Made by a program: the position numbers and the translations under genes. From positions 27,248,938 to 27,312,937 of the forward strand of contig NC_053146.1 of assembly GCF_016808335.1 (NCBI RefSeq): a stretch of 64,000 nt of DNA, written 5' to 3'. A model generated the notes under the pieces. It made no database searches, was not told where the DNA came from, and worked only from the letters and a program-made list of their open reading frames with translations. The stretch's first letter is position 1; every line of letters starts with the position of its first letter. Of the stretch, positions 35,263 through 46,442 are shown piece after piece. The DNA comes from Panicum virgatum (Eukaryota; Streptophyta; Magnoliopsida; Poales; Poaceae).

Positions 35263-36862
35263 ATGGCTTTGGAGGTACAAGTCATAGAGTCGTCATTTGT
35301 AGCGCCGAGCGAGGCAATGCCGCACAAGGGCCTATGGGTCTCCTCCCTCGACCTCAGTTTGGCCAACAGAGGCTACACGCCAACAGTCTACTTCTACCGC
35401 TCCGCTGTCGCAGCCACTGCCAACTTGTCCGACGTGGCCGCCAGACTCAAGGAGTCCTTGGCCAAGGCCCTGGTGGCTTTCTACCCTTTCGCTGGCCGCG
35501 TCGGCGTCGGCGTCGGCGACGATGGCAGAACACAGATCAACTGCAACAGCGAGGGCGCGCTCTTTGTTGTCGCTCGCTCTGAGCTCACCGTTGATGACAT
35601 CATCGACTTGATGCCATCGACGGAGCTGAGAAGGCGGTTTGTTCCTCACATTGAGCCTCCGTCTGTTATACTGGCCATACAGGTTAGTTTCAAAAGACCT
35701 AACACGCACCAAAGTTTTAAATAGTCGGCTATATATATAGCTTCTGCTACAGTGTAGCTGTTAGGAACACTAAAGCCAGCTATAGTCCGCTAAACGCCGT
35801 AACGGTAGCCCTGCCGCTAAACACTTGGCGATTTAAAACATTGGGCCTAACACAGACACAAGATATGTGCAAGGAGACAAACTATTGCTATAGTCATTTC
35901 AGTCTCTTGCCAATTTTCTGTATTCTGATAGATAATAACATGAACATCTCCCGGCCACTCGAGGTAAATAATGGATGCTTTCACCATGCCAGGTGACGTT
36001 TCTAAAGTGCGGTGGGATAGTGCTAGGGACGGCCCTCCACCATGTCTCCATGGATGCCCTGGGAGCCTTTCACTTCTTCCAGACGTGGTCGGCCATCTCG
36101 AGAGACGGCGATGGTGCTCGCGTGGAGCTCCCCTGCCACGACCGGACGCTGCTGCGCGCCAGGTCCCCGCCAGTCGTCCACCCCGAGGCACTCTCCGTGT
36201 TCTGCCCTACGAACAACTTGACCGAGCCACGGGGACCCGTAGCCAGCAGGGCCTTCCCCATTTCCAAGGACCAGATCGCCACCCTGAAGCACATCTGCGG
36301 CGGCGGCGCAAGCACATTCTGCGCCGTGAGCGCCCTCGTGTGGCAGAGCGCCTGCGTCGCGCGGCGGCTCCCCGCGGACGCCGAGGCACGCTTGTCATTC
36401 TCCGCAAACATCCGCCGGAAACTGAGGCCGCCCATCCCAGACCGCTACCTGGGCAACGCGATCGTCTCCGTCTACGCCGCCGGCGCGGCGCAGGACATTG
36501 CCTCGGAGGCACTGGAATCCGTCGCCGGCCGCATCAAGGGCGCTGTCAGCCGGGTGGACGACGAGCTGGTGCGGTCCGTGATCGACTACTACGAGCTGTC
36601 CGAGCCTGACAACCGGCCGCGGAGGGGGTTATGCCTCAAGGAGACGGAGCTGCGGGTAGTGAGCTGGCTCGGCATGCCGGTGCACGATGCGGATTTCGGA
36701 TGGGGCATGCCATGGAGGATGACACGGGCAGAGCCAGCCACCGGAGGTTACGTACACATGATGAACAGCGGGCCGGCAGCAGATAGCGGGATCACGGTCG
36801 TGGCGAGCTTGGAGACTGCAGTTATGGAGGAGTTTGAGCGACTGCTTTATGCAAAGTTCTAG
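35263..36862 (+). CDS. BAHD acyltransferase (HCT-like), two exons
   Basis: BAHD enzymes transfer acyl groups, often hydroxycinnamoyl, from CoA to alcohols or amines in the cytosol. Exon 1 is 35263-35682 and exon 2 is 35993-36862. The 310-bp GT-AG intron is phase 0 and the product has 429 residues, normal for the family. The catalytic HXXXD motif is HVSMD at residues 157-161, just after the intron, and the structural DFGWG motif is at 374-378. The N-terminus has the pattern VESSFVAPSEAxPxxGLW seen in monocot HCT-like and putrescine hydroxycinnamoyltransferase-like proteins. I chose the ATG at 35263 because it is close behind the TATA box and starts the conserved region; the in-frame ATG at 35218 would add 15 non-conserved residues. 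No stop or frameshift is seen. The acceptor substrate cannot be told from sequence. This is the only apparently intact host gene in the window. Confidence 0.92.
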
Positions 36863-37530
36863 CCAACTCGGTGCTTTGTGTTTCGTTGCGAGATATGTCG
36901 ACGGGTGCCGATGTTTTTTACTCTGTTTTCATCACCTCTGGGTCTAGGCATACACCTGGCTTGGGTAAGACTAGTCCCAAATAATTAAGCTTAATTAGCT
37001 TGTATCAAATGGCATGAAACTACCTATGGATGATACAACCATAGTACTATATATTGTTTGTCAGGAACCATGAAATAATTAATATAGTTCTATATGTTTG
37101 TGATTATGAATGTAGGTTCAGTTCTCAACGAGTTGGATTTTGAGCTAGGATTTATCTAGGCCATCCCGAACCCACTGAGTAAGGCTTTGTTTAGATGCAC
37201 TCAAAATTCCCTACCTAGTGTCTAGATGACATGGCAAGTATGAAACTGCTTATAGTAGAGTTTGGTTTGGGGTCTATGGCAGGTTATCTAAACATCCTAT
37301 ATGACTGTCACAACTCACAATGCACTAGGACTAAACTAAATAACGTAGAATTTGTTTATGCTATACTAATCACAAACTAGGAAGCTCTCATGTTTATCAG
37401 ACCAATGGAATGTTTTCCACGACCAGTTTATAGGGTCCGTCAAAGATGGTTTTGAAGGGAAACAGGTAGGCTACGCTAGTTGTATCAATTATCAACTACC
37501 GTGTTCACCCAAGAAACTTGCAAGTAGGAG
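36863..37530. other. 3' flank of the BAHD gene
   Basis: No further gene is seen. A short MITE-like pair, CTTTGTTTAGATGC near 37186 and ATCTAAACATCC near 37288, may mark a small decayed element. No firm polyadenylation signal can be assigned. Confidence 0.4.
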
Positions 37531-37534
37531 GTTC

Positions 37535-37725
37535 TAGATCATTACAACTAGACGCGCAGCACATCCGAAGATATGTTGGAGTAGACTCGGTCCAACATAA
37601 TTACGCGTCGAGGTAGAGGAAGTAGTCGATCTCGTCACAAACGGATCGTCTCCTCCTTGCCGATCAGCACTGCAATAGTAGCAGCGCCTCCACAGAGTCC
37701 ACACGTACGGGAGCCTGAAACGGAA
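37535..37725 (-). mobile_element. Fragment of a copia LTR related to copia 1
   Basis: The reverse complement follows the 3' half of the copia 1 LTR: TGTGGACTC, GAGGCGC, CTACTTCCTCT, CGACGCG, GTTGGAC and CTCCAAC occur in the same order. The fragment is diverged and has no ends. Confidence 0.7.
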
Positions 37726-38687
37726 CGCAATGCGCCGATGTGCTAGTACCGCGCGCAAGGTTGGAAGAGAGTGTAACATCTCGGATTTTTTTTTTCCGGA
37801 ATGTTATAAAGTCGAAAATTGTGAACTTCAAAAAAAAAATTTGACAGTGCTGTAGTTTTGTTCACTTAAGTAGGATTTCTTCCTTCTAAACTTCCTAGTA
37901 ATTAAAATCATGTAGTGAATTAAGAGAATTATTTTGCTAGTGTGAAACTATTTGGAGTTGGTTGGATTTAATTGGCTCTACCTTGATTAATTGAATTCAA
38001 TTTGGATTTAATTTCTTGCTTGAATATTGTGTGGAATTTTAATTGAAGTGTACCCTTCAATTTAAATTCAAATACTAACTATCTTGAGTGAGATTTAATT
38101 TGAATTGTAGCATTCAAATTAAATCACAAACCTAACTCGGACCCTAGCTCCAATATGGACCCGCTAACCTACCCCAACCCGAGACCTACACCCTGATTCT
38201 CTCCTACCCTAATCCTAACCCAAGACCCGCCATCCCACCTGTGATCCAAACCCTAAGTCCAACCCATCCCGGAACCCTGGTCAAACCCAAAACCCAGCGT
38301 GGCCCATGTCTAAGGCCGAAGGCCATTTTTGGCCTGATTGTTCGCGCGGCCCAGCCACCATGGCCACGGAGGCCTGTTAACCGGATCCACCTAGCCAATC
38401 CAATCCAGACTTCCGGCCACACACGCCACCAGCCCAGCTCGCCACCCCAGCCAAAGCCCGTTGACGCGCTCGCCGGCCCAACCCGACGCCGCGCCCTTCC
38501 CTCGCTCCACCGCTGACGGGCGGACCCCGCCAGCCAACCGCACCCTGTGCCCCCTTCTCCCTCACGCCGCTCGTGCTCCTATGCAACGCCTCAACCACCC
38601 GCCCACTCATGCCATTGCGCGCCACCCGCATTTCACGCTGACACCGCTTGCCGCGCTGACGCTGCCTGCCGCCTGCCTGGATGTCGG

Positions 38688-39914
38688 TGTTGGGTATTTT
38701 AACCATGCGAATAAATCTGCAAGCGCACGGATACCGTCATAGCTTTCCCCGTGAGTATTTAGGGGTATCATATCCACACAGAACATGTGTGCACTAACTC
38801 ATAACTTAGTCGGTCCAAGGACACACCAAGATTAAGTGGCAAGGCTGGAGGGGATTCCTGCGGTAGTACTAAAGATGAGTTAAAAGTCAATCTCTTGGGT
38901 AAGAATACTAGCTTCGGGCACCAGCTTACCCCTGAAATGGTCAGGAGACTCCGGCTAATGGCTCTATGCTATACCCAAATGTGGAGGATTACAAAGGACC
39001 GACATGGCTGTCACCACCTGCCGCCTACCTGACAAACCGTGGGATATAAGGCAAATGAAGCTAACCACTAGCCCAGACACTACATCTGCACTACTGGTTA
39101 CTACTGCAGTCTAACTATGTCTGTTAACCCATAGCAAACTACAGCACTCCATATAAATACGGAGCGACGAACCCGCGAGAAAGAGAATTGATCTCACTCA
39201 AGCAAAAGTACTATGCAATACAGGAATTATAAATACTAACTTACTCATACCAGAGGAAGCTAGCATCCGTAGAGGTAAAAGACCAGAGAAGACCGCTGAC
39301 AGGCCCAGTGCTTCTCTGAACTACTCCTCACCCTCCTCCTACTCTAAACACTAGCCTAAGCAGGTCCTCGCCTTAGCATTGGAGCAATACATCTTCAAGT
39401 GGAGGAAGAGGACTTGGTGGTGTGTTGAGAGAGGGTGAGTGAGGCCCTATTTATACTACTTTGAGGTCAGTTCCCGCCACACGCACATATGGAAGGTGAT
39501 CGGGTAGGGTAGGGGGCACGCCATGTCGAAGTGCATATGGACGGGACGCCGTCTAGGTTCGGCCGACCCTTCGGTCGGCCCCACACGGCAGTCCCTCGTC
39601 CTTATCTTCTTTTGAGATGTTGATAGGTGGCCCCTGATCTTATCCACAGGGTGCATCTTGCTTGGCACGCCCGTTTCCTCTGATTAGTGGGCCCTCCTTG
39701 TAAGTGACACACCTGGATTGCGATCTTCTATGCATTTCTTAGTGTGTTCACTTGAGTTTCTTCCGGAATGCAGCTATGGGAGCCTGTAGATCACATTTCA
39801 CAAGAACTCATGGAAATGATTAGCTATAAGCCATATAACTAATTTTGGTGATTGTAATATCATGGAAAACTGCAGGAGTTGATGGTTAATTTTAGAACTT
39901 AAGGACCGTCAACA
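38688..39914 (-). mobile_element. Solo LTR of a Gypsy-type element
   Basis: The plus strand begins TGTTGGGTATTTT and ends GGACCGTCAACA. GTCGG flanks both sides (38683-38687 and 39915-39919). On the minus strand it starts TGTTGACGGTCCTTAAG, nearly identical to the LTR start at 41331, so the element is in reverse orientation. At 1227 bp without an internal domain it is a solo LTR. Confidence 0.88.
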
Positions 39915-40061
39915 GTCGGCCATCGAGACCGTCCGCACGCAGAATCGCGAAGCTTGGTGCCAAAGCTGCCCTGCTGGATGGCCGCCACGCGTCCGGGGAA
40001 GCGGACACCAAGGATCCCTGTCGCACCTATGCCTCGCCTCAAGCCCTAGCACCATCGGCCC

Positions 40062-40068
40062 TATAAAA
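40062..40068 (+). promoter_or_regulatory. TATA box of the Gypsy-like LTR
   Basis: TATAAAA is followed by ACCCCCGCTG, the same run that follows the TATA box at position 34. Confidence 0.4.
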
Positions 40069-41330
40069 CCCCCGCTGCTACCGTATCAAACCCTAGAGCG
40101 TCCCGGGGAATCCTCCCCTATTCCGCTGCCGTTGCAGAGAGCAAGGAGAAGAGGAGCAGAGGGGAAGAGCAGAAGGGGGAGAGAAGGAAGAGTCCAAGAG
40201 GAGGTCGCAGCAGTCGAAACCCGCCGCCATCGTCATGCCGAGGGAGGAGCCGACACCAAGCACGCAGAAAAGAAATGACACCGTTGCATAGGAACCCGAG
40301 AACACCTTCACCGCCGAAGCATCTGCGTCACGCCGGCGCCCCAATCGTCCTCTCCAACGCCCCTGCTCAGCACTGCACTGCCCCAACTCAGCGCGGCCAT
40401 GACTCATCACGACGCCGAGGCCCTCTTCTCCGAGCCGCCGGTGAGTCGCCATCCGCCCTTTCCTTCCCCCTATTTTGCCTTAACCTCGCCGCCGCCGTGG
40501 GCCTGGATTGCCAGTGCCCGGCACCTAAGCCAGAAGCAGGCCCTAGCCTCACCGTGCCTAAGCCCGGGTGGCCACAAGGCCAAGGCTTTCTCTTTGCTCG
40601 CCACACTAGCCCCGTCGAGCTGCCTCCGCTGTGCCCTGCTCACATCGTGGAATCGCCGCTGCAACCCCACTCTGGTGCCTAGGCCTGGCCTTTGCCCTGC
40701 CTTGGCACTGGGCCGCATCGTGCGTTGCTGCCATCGGGGCGTCGCGTTCGCGACGCGCACCGACATAGGAGCCTTTCACCGCGCCATGGCCCTGTCATGG
40801 TGTCATGGTCGCGCCCGACATGCACACACCGCACTCCGGTCGCAAGGCCATGCCCGTGCCTTCCCCTCGCCCTTAGCCTCGCCACCTTGGCTCCGCCGAG
40901 CATCGTGTCCACGTGTCTCTGCGCCGCCGCCGCTTCGTCGCGGCCTTCGCTCATGCCCCGCCTCTGCTCCGTCACTGGACCTTGACCCTATGTGCCACCG
41001 TGAAGCATCGCAGAGCTGGACCACCGCCGCGCCGAGGAACCGAGGACGAGGGAAAAGAGAAGAGAAGAAAGGAGGGAAGAGAAAGGAAGGATGGAAGAAT
41101 CGATGCCGCCGGTGAGGAAGATGGAGAAGCCGACGAGCCAAGACCGTCGCCGGACCGCCGCCGCCGCTCCGGCAAGCCCTCGTTGTAGCCGCCAGAGACG
41201 GGACTCGCCGCCGCCACTGTCGGCGCAACACCCGCACGCGGGACACACACACGTACAAGCACGCCCTAGTGTCCACACCGAATCAAGGACGCTACACTAG
41301 ATCCCACTGAGGCCGACACCCAGGTCCCAC

Positions 41331-41413
41331 TATTGACGGTCCTTAAGTGCGAAATCTGACCGTCAACTATACTCACAAAAGAAGAAAAATCATACCTCTT
41401 ACTCGCATATTTG
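41331..41413 (+). mobile_element. Start of a Gypsy LTR, interrupted
   Basis: TATTGACGGTCCTTAAG matches the minus-strand start of the 38688-39914 LTR, apart from a TG-to-TA change. After 83 bases it is cut by the copia solo LTR. Sequence from 43633 probably continues it. Confidence 0.6.
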
Positions 41414-41843
41414 TGTTGGAAATATGCCCTAGGGACAATCATATTTCCTTGTATTCATGATTAATAAAGTGTTCATTGATATTCATGGATGACAACTTGT
41501 ATTGATTAATGATTATAAGAAATATTTGTGAAACTCTTTACTTGTATGAATATTCTAAAGTGTTCCTAGTCGGAGTTCATGTGAGGACACACATAAATAT
41601 TAGACTAGCACATGTATTAGTTGATTGACTACGTTTCACAAGTCATGGACATAGGGATGTCAAACTAATAATGTTGGCTCATGTGAGACATGAGACTGAA
41701 CTGACCTAACACGAGATGATGACTTCTCATTACATAATATGTACGCTTTGACATCCCGGTCCAGAGCTTAATAGAATTGATAGAATACTCATGTCAACAA
41801 GTTGCAACTTCTTTTCCGGAAGCCGGTCTCCAAAGAACTCCGA

Positions 41844-41886
41844 GGTTAAGCGTGCTTGGCCCAGAGCAATTTGGGGATGGGTGACC
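41844..41886 (+). promoter_or_regulatory. 5S-like internal promoter in the Cassandra 5' LTR
   Basis: GGTTAAGCGTGC (41844-41855) corresponds to box A and GGATGGGTGACC (41875-41886) to box C of 5S genes, in 5S order and about the right spacing. In Cassandra this segment can recruit RNA polymerase III machinery. This is not a 5S gene: the surrounding sequence does not match full-length 5S. Confidence 0.85.
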
Positions 41887-42030
41887 GACCCGGGAAGTTA
41901 TTCCCGGGTGCACACGAGTGAGGACAAAGTGCGCAGAAAAGACTTGTGTTGGTCTGTGAGGGTAGTTTATGCCCTATAGAGCTGTCAGATGTAAGCGGGC
42001 CCGACCTCGGGGAGGCGGGATGTTATAGAA

Positions 42031-42042
42031 TGGTATCAGAGC
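42031..42042 (+). other. Primer-binding site of Cassandra
   Basis: TGGTATCAGAGC lies three bases after the 5' LTR and is a full match to the initiator-Met tRNA type PBS. Confidence 0.92.
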
Positions 42043-42170
42043 CGACTCTCGCGGTTTCACAAGCACGTACGGGCGTATGTGCTGGCATGAGCACGGGCGC
42101 GTGGGGGCGCAGATGCCACCGGCATGTGGACGGGCGCGTGGCGGGTCAGTGCGCGGGCATCAGGGATGCA

Positions 42171-42270
42171 CCATTGGCACTGGACGCACAGACGTGGCAC
42201 AGGCACCGTTGGCACTGGACGCACGGACGTGGCACATGGGCCGTTGGCACTGGACGTACGGGACGTGGCC
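42171..42270 (+). repeat. 35-bp tandem repeat in the Cassandra internal domain
   Basis: CC(A/G)TTGGCACTGGACG starts at 42171, 42206 and 42241, exactly 35 bp apart. Each unit also contains GACGTGGC. Confidence 0.92.
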
Positions 42271-42321
42271 AAGAGAGGACGTTCCTGGCTTGGTATTGAC
42301 CGACGAGGACGTCGGTCTCCT

Positions 42322-42334
42322 AAGGGGGTGAGGA
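42322..42334 (+). other. Polypurine tract of Cassandra
   Basis: AAGGGGGTGAGGA abuts the 3' LTR. Confidence 0.8.
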
Positions 42335-42431
42335 TGTGACATCCCGGTCCAGAGCTTAACAGAATTGATAGAATACTCATGTCAACAAGTTGCAACTTTT
42401 TTTTTGAAAGCCGGTCTCCAAAGAACTCCGA

Positions 42432-42474
42432 GATTAAGCGTGCTTGGCCTGGAGCAATTTGGGGATGGGTGACC
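42432..42474 (+). promoter_or_regulatory. 5S-like internal promoter in the Cassandra 3' LTR
   Basis: GATTAAGCGTGC (42432-42443) and GGATGGGTGACC (42463-42474) match the 5' LTR copy. One box A base differs (GGTTAAG versus GATTAAG), while box C is identical. Confidence 0.85.
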
Positions 42475-43632
42475 GACTGGGAAGTTATTGCCGGGTGCGC
42501 ACGAGTGAGGACAAAGTGCGCAGAAAAGACTTGTGTTGGTCTGTGAGGGTAGTCTATGCCCTATAAAGCTGCCAGATGTAAGCGGGCCCGACCTCGGGGA
42601 GGCGGGACATTACATACGCTGTGTCCTGAGACCTGAGATAGTCGTATGTCCTCAAGATGTGAATCTACTTACTTAGGAGTCATCAAATGCTACACCGTAA
42701 CTGGGTAGTTATAAAGGTGGCTTTCGGGTCTGTCAAGAAGCATGCTGTGAGACATAGTCGGTCAAGATGAGATTTGCCCCTCTCTACAAGAGAGAGATCT
42801 CTGGGCCCCTCGAGTGATTCGGATCAAGAAATGCATGGCCATGCTAGGGTTAAAAGTTAACTAAGGATTCCGAATCACAGGATCGAGAAAGAGTGGTCGG
42901 CTTCAAGCTAGACCAAATATCGTGAGGCAAAGGGAACAACATGTATAAGATTGTGATGGCTCGACAGATATGATTCGCGCGTGCTTAGGAGTTGACATGT
43001 CTTGCTAGAGACCGCTATCAACTATTGGCCAGTAGAAGTGCTGGGCCATGTCTATTCATGCGTGAGCCCATAGGGTCACACACTTAAGGACCAGAAGCCT
43101 AATGAGGATAAGATCCAAATTAGACTGGGTCTTGATGCACTAATGGGCCTTAAGAGGCCCATTGGGTTGGACTTTTGGTGGGGACTTAGAGCAGCCCACC
43201 TGAAGGGGCGCCCAAGGTGGGGCCCACTAGGGCCCATCTAGGGGCGCCCACCAGGGCTATAAAAGGAGGGGAGGGGCGCCCCAATCTGATGCAGCCCTAG
43301 CCGCCCCTTTGTTGGCGCCCTCCTCCCTCTCTCTGTTGCTCCTCCTACCATGCATCAAGCCCTAGTTCGTTCTTGTGGATCTAGCAATCCAGAGAGCGAA
43401 GCTTCTTCCCGTACGTGTGGACTTCATGGAGGTGTTGCGCTTGCTGCACAAGGACGAGTCGTTCGTGAGGAGGTTCACACAACTGCACTACCGGCTTCCA
43501 TCTGCACTACACCGACGCGCTACAGAAGTTCCGCAACCGCGCGTCTAGTGGTAATCCCGTGATCTATAACTGCAGTAATCCTGGTTTATGCGGTACAAAA
43601 TTTTTTTTTGCTACCCGTATTCCTACAATTTG

Positions 43633-45057
43633 TATCACTAACCTAGCTCCACAGTTATTTTTGGAGATTTTACCATTTCAGGAGTACAAGTCCAGAATAA
43701 GACAAAAACACGAAGAAAACACAACAGAAACCATAGAAGATCGCATCCTGCGCCACCTATCCAAAAGAAGGCCCACAAGTCAGATCAAACCAACATACAA
43801 AGCCTCGGCACACACTTATCCAAAACAAGGACCCACTTGTCAGCGACCCAGACCCATTTACAGCTTTTTACTCACCTAGTACTAGAGCTAGTTGGCACAT
43901 AATAGCCACCATTGAAAATATAATTGTGTGGGAGCATGAGCTTGATTTCCAAGTCTAAGTTGTTTTAGGATTAGAGCTGGCCTACATTGGAACTAAAACC
44001 GTATACCTTAGTAAGGGAACTTCTCGGAATCAATTTCAAACTTTGAATCATGGTGAAAGAGTTCCCCGCCGGTTTTCATGTCCTATCCAGAGCCATAACG
44101 TTTCATTACATGAGCAAACTATAGGCTGTCTTGATTTACTTTGAGCTTTGTTGAATGGTGAGTTCTCTTGAGAAAAGGTACTTGTCATCTACCGGTCTTT
44201 CACCTTTTGGTACCTATTTCATTGCTAGCCTAAAAAATGTCTGGTGTGACAATCACCTACTCCGGGTATTACCATCCACCTTCGCCAGACAATTCCACCA
44301 CAACTTCAGCCCAAAATCTCCACTGTGTGCCTATTCATTTCAAAAAGGGTCCAAACTTCCAAACACTCCATTTGAAAAAAAACAAATCTATCAAGAAGGA
44401 CATGGGTAATCTTTTTAAAAAAAAGAGAGGAAGAAAGAAAAGGAGAAAGTACCCATGATCCTTAGCAAAAAAGAGTTCAAATGAGTTCAAATAAAATGAC
44501 CCAATAATTTCCAAAGTGTGAGTCCATTTCCTCCCTCTCTCCCTAGACATTTAAAATACCTCAAGACTGAAATTTGACTAAGTACCAACCTCTTGTGAAA
44601 CATTCTTCGGCTTGGTAATACTGGTAATCAAGATATGCTACACTCTTCCTACCCAAAGCTCCACAAATCAGCCGTAGAAAAGGAAAAAATTGGTTAAATT
44701 TCGACCATGGTGAGGATCATACACCTTGAGCGATTGAGAGTATCTTCAGGGAACCTTAACCATATTTTTGAAAAACGTAAAAAATATTCCGAGAATGAAC
44801 CTGAACAGGAAACAGAAAATATTTTGGTGAAGGTTGTTCAGTCCCCCAACCGCTCAAGACGAGAGATGAAATGCTAATAAGCCGCATCAACCAGAACATT
44901 TAGATATGAGCCAACTTACTCAATATACATATGGGTGGAGTAAATGTTGTGCATAGGGTACCGGTAGGGGGTGGACATTGATGCAACTCCTGATCCACTG
45001 AGCCTCAGTTTTAAGCTTTGCTCGAGGATGAGCAAAAGTTTAAGCTTTCGGGGGGGG
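43633..45057 (+). mobile_element. Gypsy internal 3' region
   Basis: This non-coding stretch leads to a typical Gypsy 3' end: the hairpin TTTGCTC-GAGGAT-GAGCAAA (45017-45036) and a G8 polypurine tract at 45050-45057. No gag or pol motif is visible. The first few hundred bases may continue the LTR that begins at 41331. Confidence 0.6.
45050..45057 (+). other. Polypurine tract of the Gypsy element
   Basis: Eight G follow AAGTTTAAGCTTTC and precede the LTR start TATTGACG, the usual arrangement in grass Gypsy elements. Confidence 0.75.
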
Positions 45058-45765
45058 TATTGACGACCATTATTTCCCATTCTGACCGTCAACTTCTCAG
45101 GAATAAAATGAGCTTTTGCACTATGTTACATGCATATTTTGTTTAATTATAATAAGTTCCACAAGTTTTGGATGAGTTGTGCTTGCAGGAGATCACAACC
45201 CAAAAATGGACGAAAATGAATAAAGTCCAGGCCGCCCGTCTCAACCGTGCCGGCCGGCCTGACACCTCAACATACAGGGGTACGTCCTTGTTACAGGAGC
45301 AACAAGACACATTCACAATGCCCCTAAACTAGGGATTGGCATTTGATTCGGTCAATAGACCTGGAAGGCTTGGACAAGAACCAAATGACCCACAAGTCAG
45401 TGTCAACATGGGCAAACGCCGGTGATACCCAACCTAGGAGCAATCTCAAGCCTTGATTTGCAACATCGGTGAAATGAAGGGCCAACAGGCAACGGAGGTA
45501 GGTCGTCCGACCTCCCCCAAGACGCCAGGCCTAAGAAAATGGAATTTGGACCGAGTACCGACGAAACTGGATCTAGGAGGGATCAGGGCCGTCCACCAAA
45601 AAGGTGGTGCCAGATGGCACTCATCCTAGGCCAGCCGGCCTAGGGGAGGCAGCCTGGCCCCACCTTAGCTTGCAGCCTCTGGTTTCGCCCTTGTACGTGA
45701 AGTTTAAGCCAAGTTAGGGGTTGCTTACAACTGCAGCTACTGGCCAAATACCAACCGTGAGCCAC

Positions 45766-45773
45766 TATAAATA
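45766..45773 (+). promoter_or_regulatory. TATA box of the Gypsy 3' LTR
   Basis: TATAAATA is followed by GGACCGCCATCC and a pyrimidine-rich leader with a likely transcription start about 30 bases on. Confidence 0.55.
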
Positions 45774-46394
45774 GGACCGCCATCCTCACTTGTAAGACAC
45801 ACCAAGGAGTTCACTCTTCTCTTCATTTATAGAGTAGGTTAGTGGTTGGGAGTTGGAGTTGAGTCGAGCTTGTCTCGGGGAACCGGAGTCATCATCGGAG
45901 CTCGGTATAAGCTATTATATCTTTTCATATGACTTTATTAATATAAGTAATCTTCTTTATTTACTCGAGTCAGCTTACTTTCGGCAAGTTATTTATCTTT
46001 CCAAGTATGATTATTTGTCTGCCGAAGTAATTCCTCTAGTTTAGTTTAAGTTATCCTTCTTATTTGTCGGAGCTTGTTTTGCAGATTTCTCGCCTAAACT
46101 AGTGAGCTTAAGTTAGTTCGCTAGGTTGAGCGAGATTTCTCTTGAAGGCCTCAACAAAAATCCTAGTACTGAGTACAGACGTGGTGTCTGACTCAGTGCT
46201 AGCTAGAAAATGTGTTCCACAGCACGGCACCGCAGTGGTAGTCAGCAAGTGGTGACAGCCTTATCCGACCTTTGTAGATCACCACGCTCGGGTGTTTTCA
46301 TAGCAGTAGTTGACGACTGTCGTTGGACTCCCTTCTCATCCCTGTCTGAGTCATTCTCTGATATCGCCGAAGTAAACTCCAAGTTCTCGACATA

Positions 46395-46442
46395 AAGAAA
46401 GAACCTTAGGTCTGTTCTAAGAAAGAACCTTAGGTCTGTTCT
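46395..46442 (+). repeat. Perfect 24-bp tandem duplication
   Basis: The unit AAGAAAGAACCTTAGGTC... occurs twice without differences, at 46395 and 46419. Confidence 0.95.

Larger units (their letters stand above)
37772..41330 (+). mobile_element. Gypsy LTR-like sequence, split by a minus-strand solo LTR
   Basis: It starts TGTAACATCTCGG, a common start of grass Gypsy LTRs, and carries a TATAAAA box at 40062-40068. After the box the sequence is very GC-rich to about 41290, open in many frames, and not credible as protein. The right boundary is not fixed. The solo LTR 38688-39914 is inserted in it. Confidence 0.5.
41747..42614 (+). mobile_element. Cassandra TRIM retrotransposon, complete
   Basis: Two LTRs of about 280 bp (41747-42027 and 42335-42614) each contain a 5S-rRNA-like segment, the hallmark of Cassandra. 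TACGC flanks both ends (41742-41746 and 42615-42619). The primer-binding site and polypurine tract are present, and the 300-bp internal part has no coding capacity, as expected for a TRIM moved by proteins from other elements. The 5' LTR start reads TTTGACATCC against TGTGACATCC in the 3' LTR, one substitution. Confidence 0.95.
41414..43627 (+). mobile_element. Copia solo LTR containing a Cassandra element
   Basis: It starts TGTTGGAAATATGCCCTA, the start typical of the Angela/BARE-like copia group, and ends ATTCCTACA. ATTTG flanks both sides (41409-41413 and 43628-43632). Without the nested Cassandra (868 bp plus one TACGC) the LTR is about 1.34 kb. No internal domain is present. Confidence 0.88.

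Noticed and set aside
36207..36609. Long ORFs overlapping the BAHD exon 2 on both strands
   Set aside because: These are shadows of the GC-rich BAHD reading frame, which carries the HXXXD and DFGWG motifs.
40275..41300. Multiple ORFs up to 238 codons on both strands
   Set aside because: This is GC-rich LTR leader sequence with many simultaneous open frames and no domain or splice structure.
41844..41886. A genuine 5S rRNA gene
   Set aside because: Box A and box C are there, but the rest does not match a 5S gene. The same segment is repeated in paired LTRs with PBS and PPT, which identifies Cassandra.
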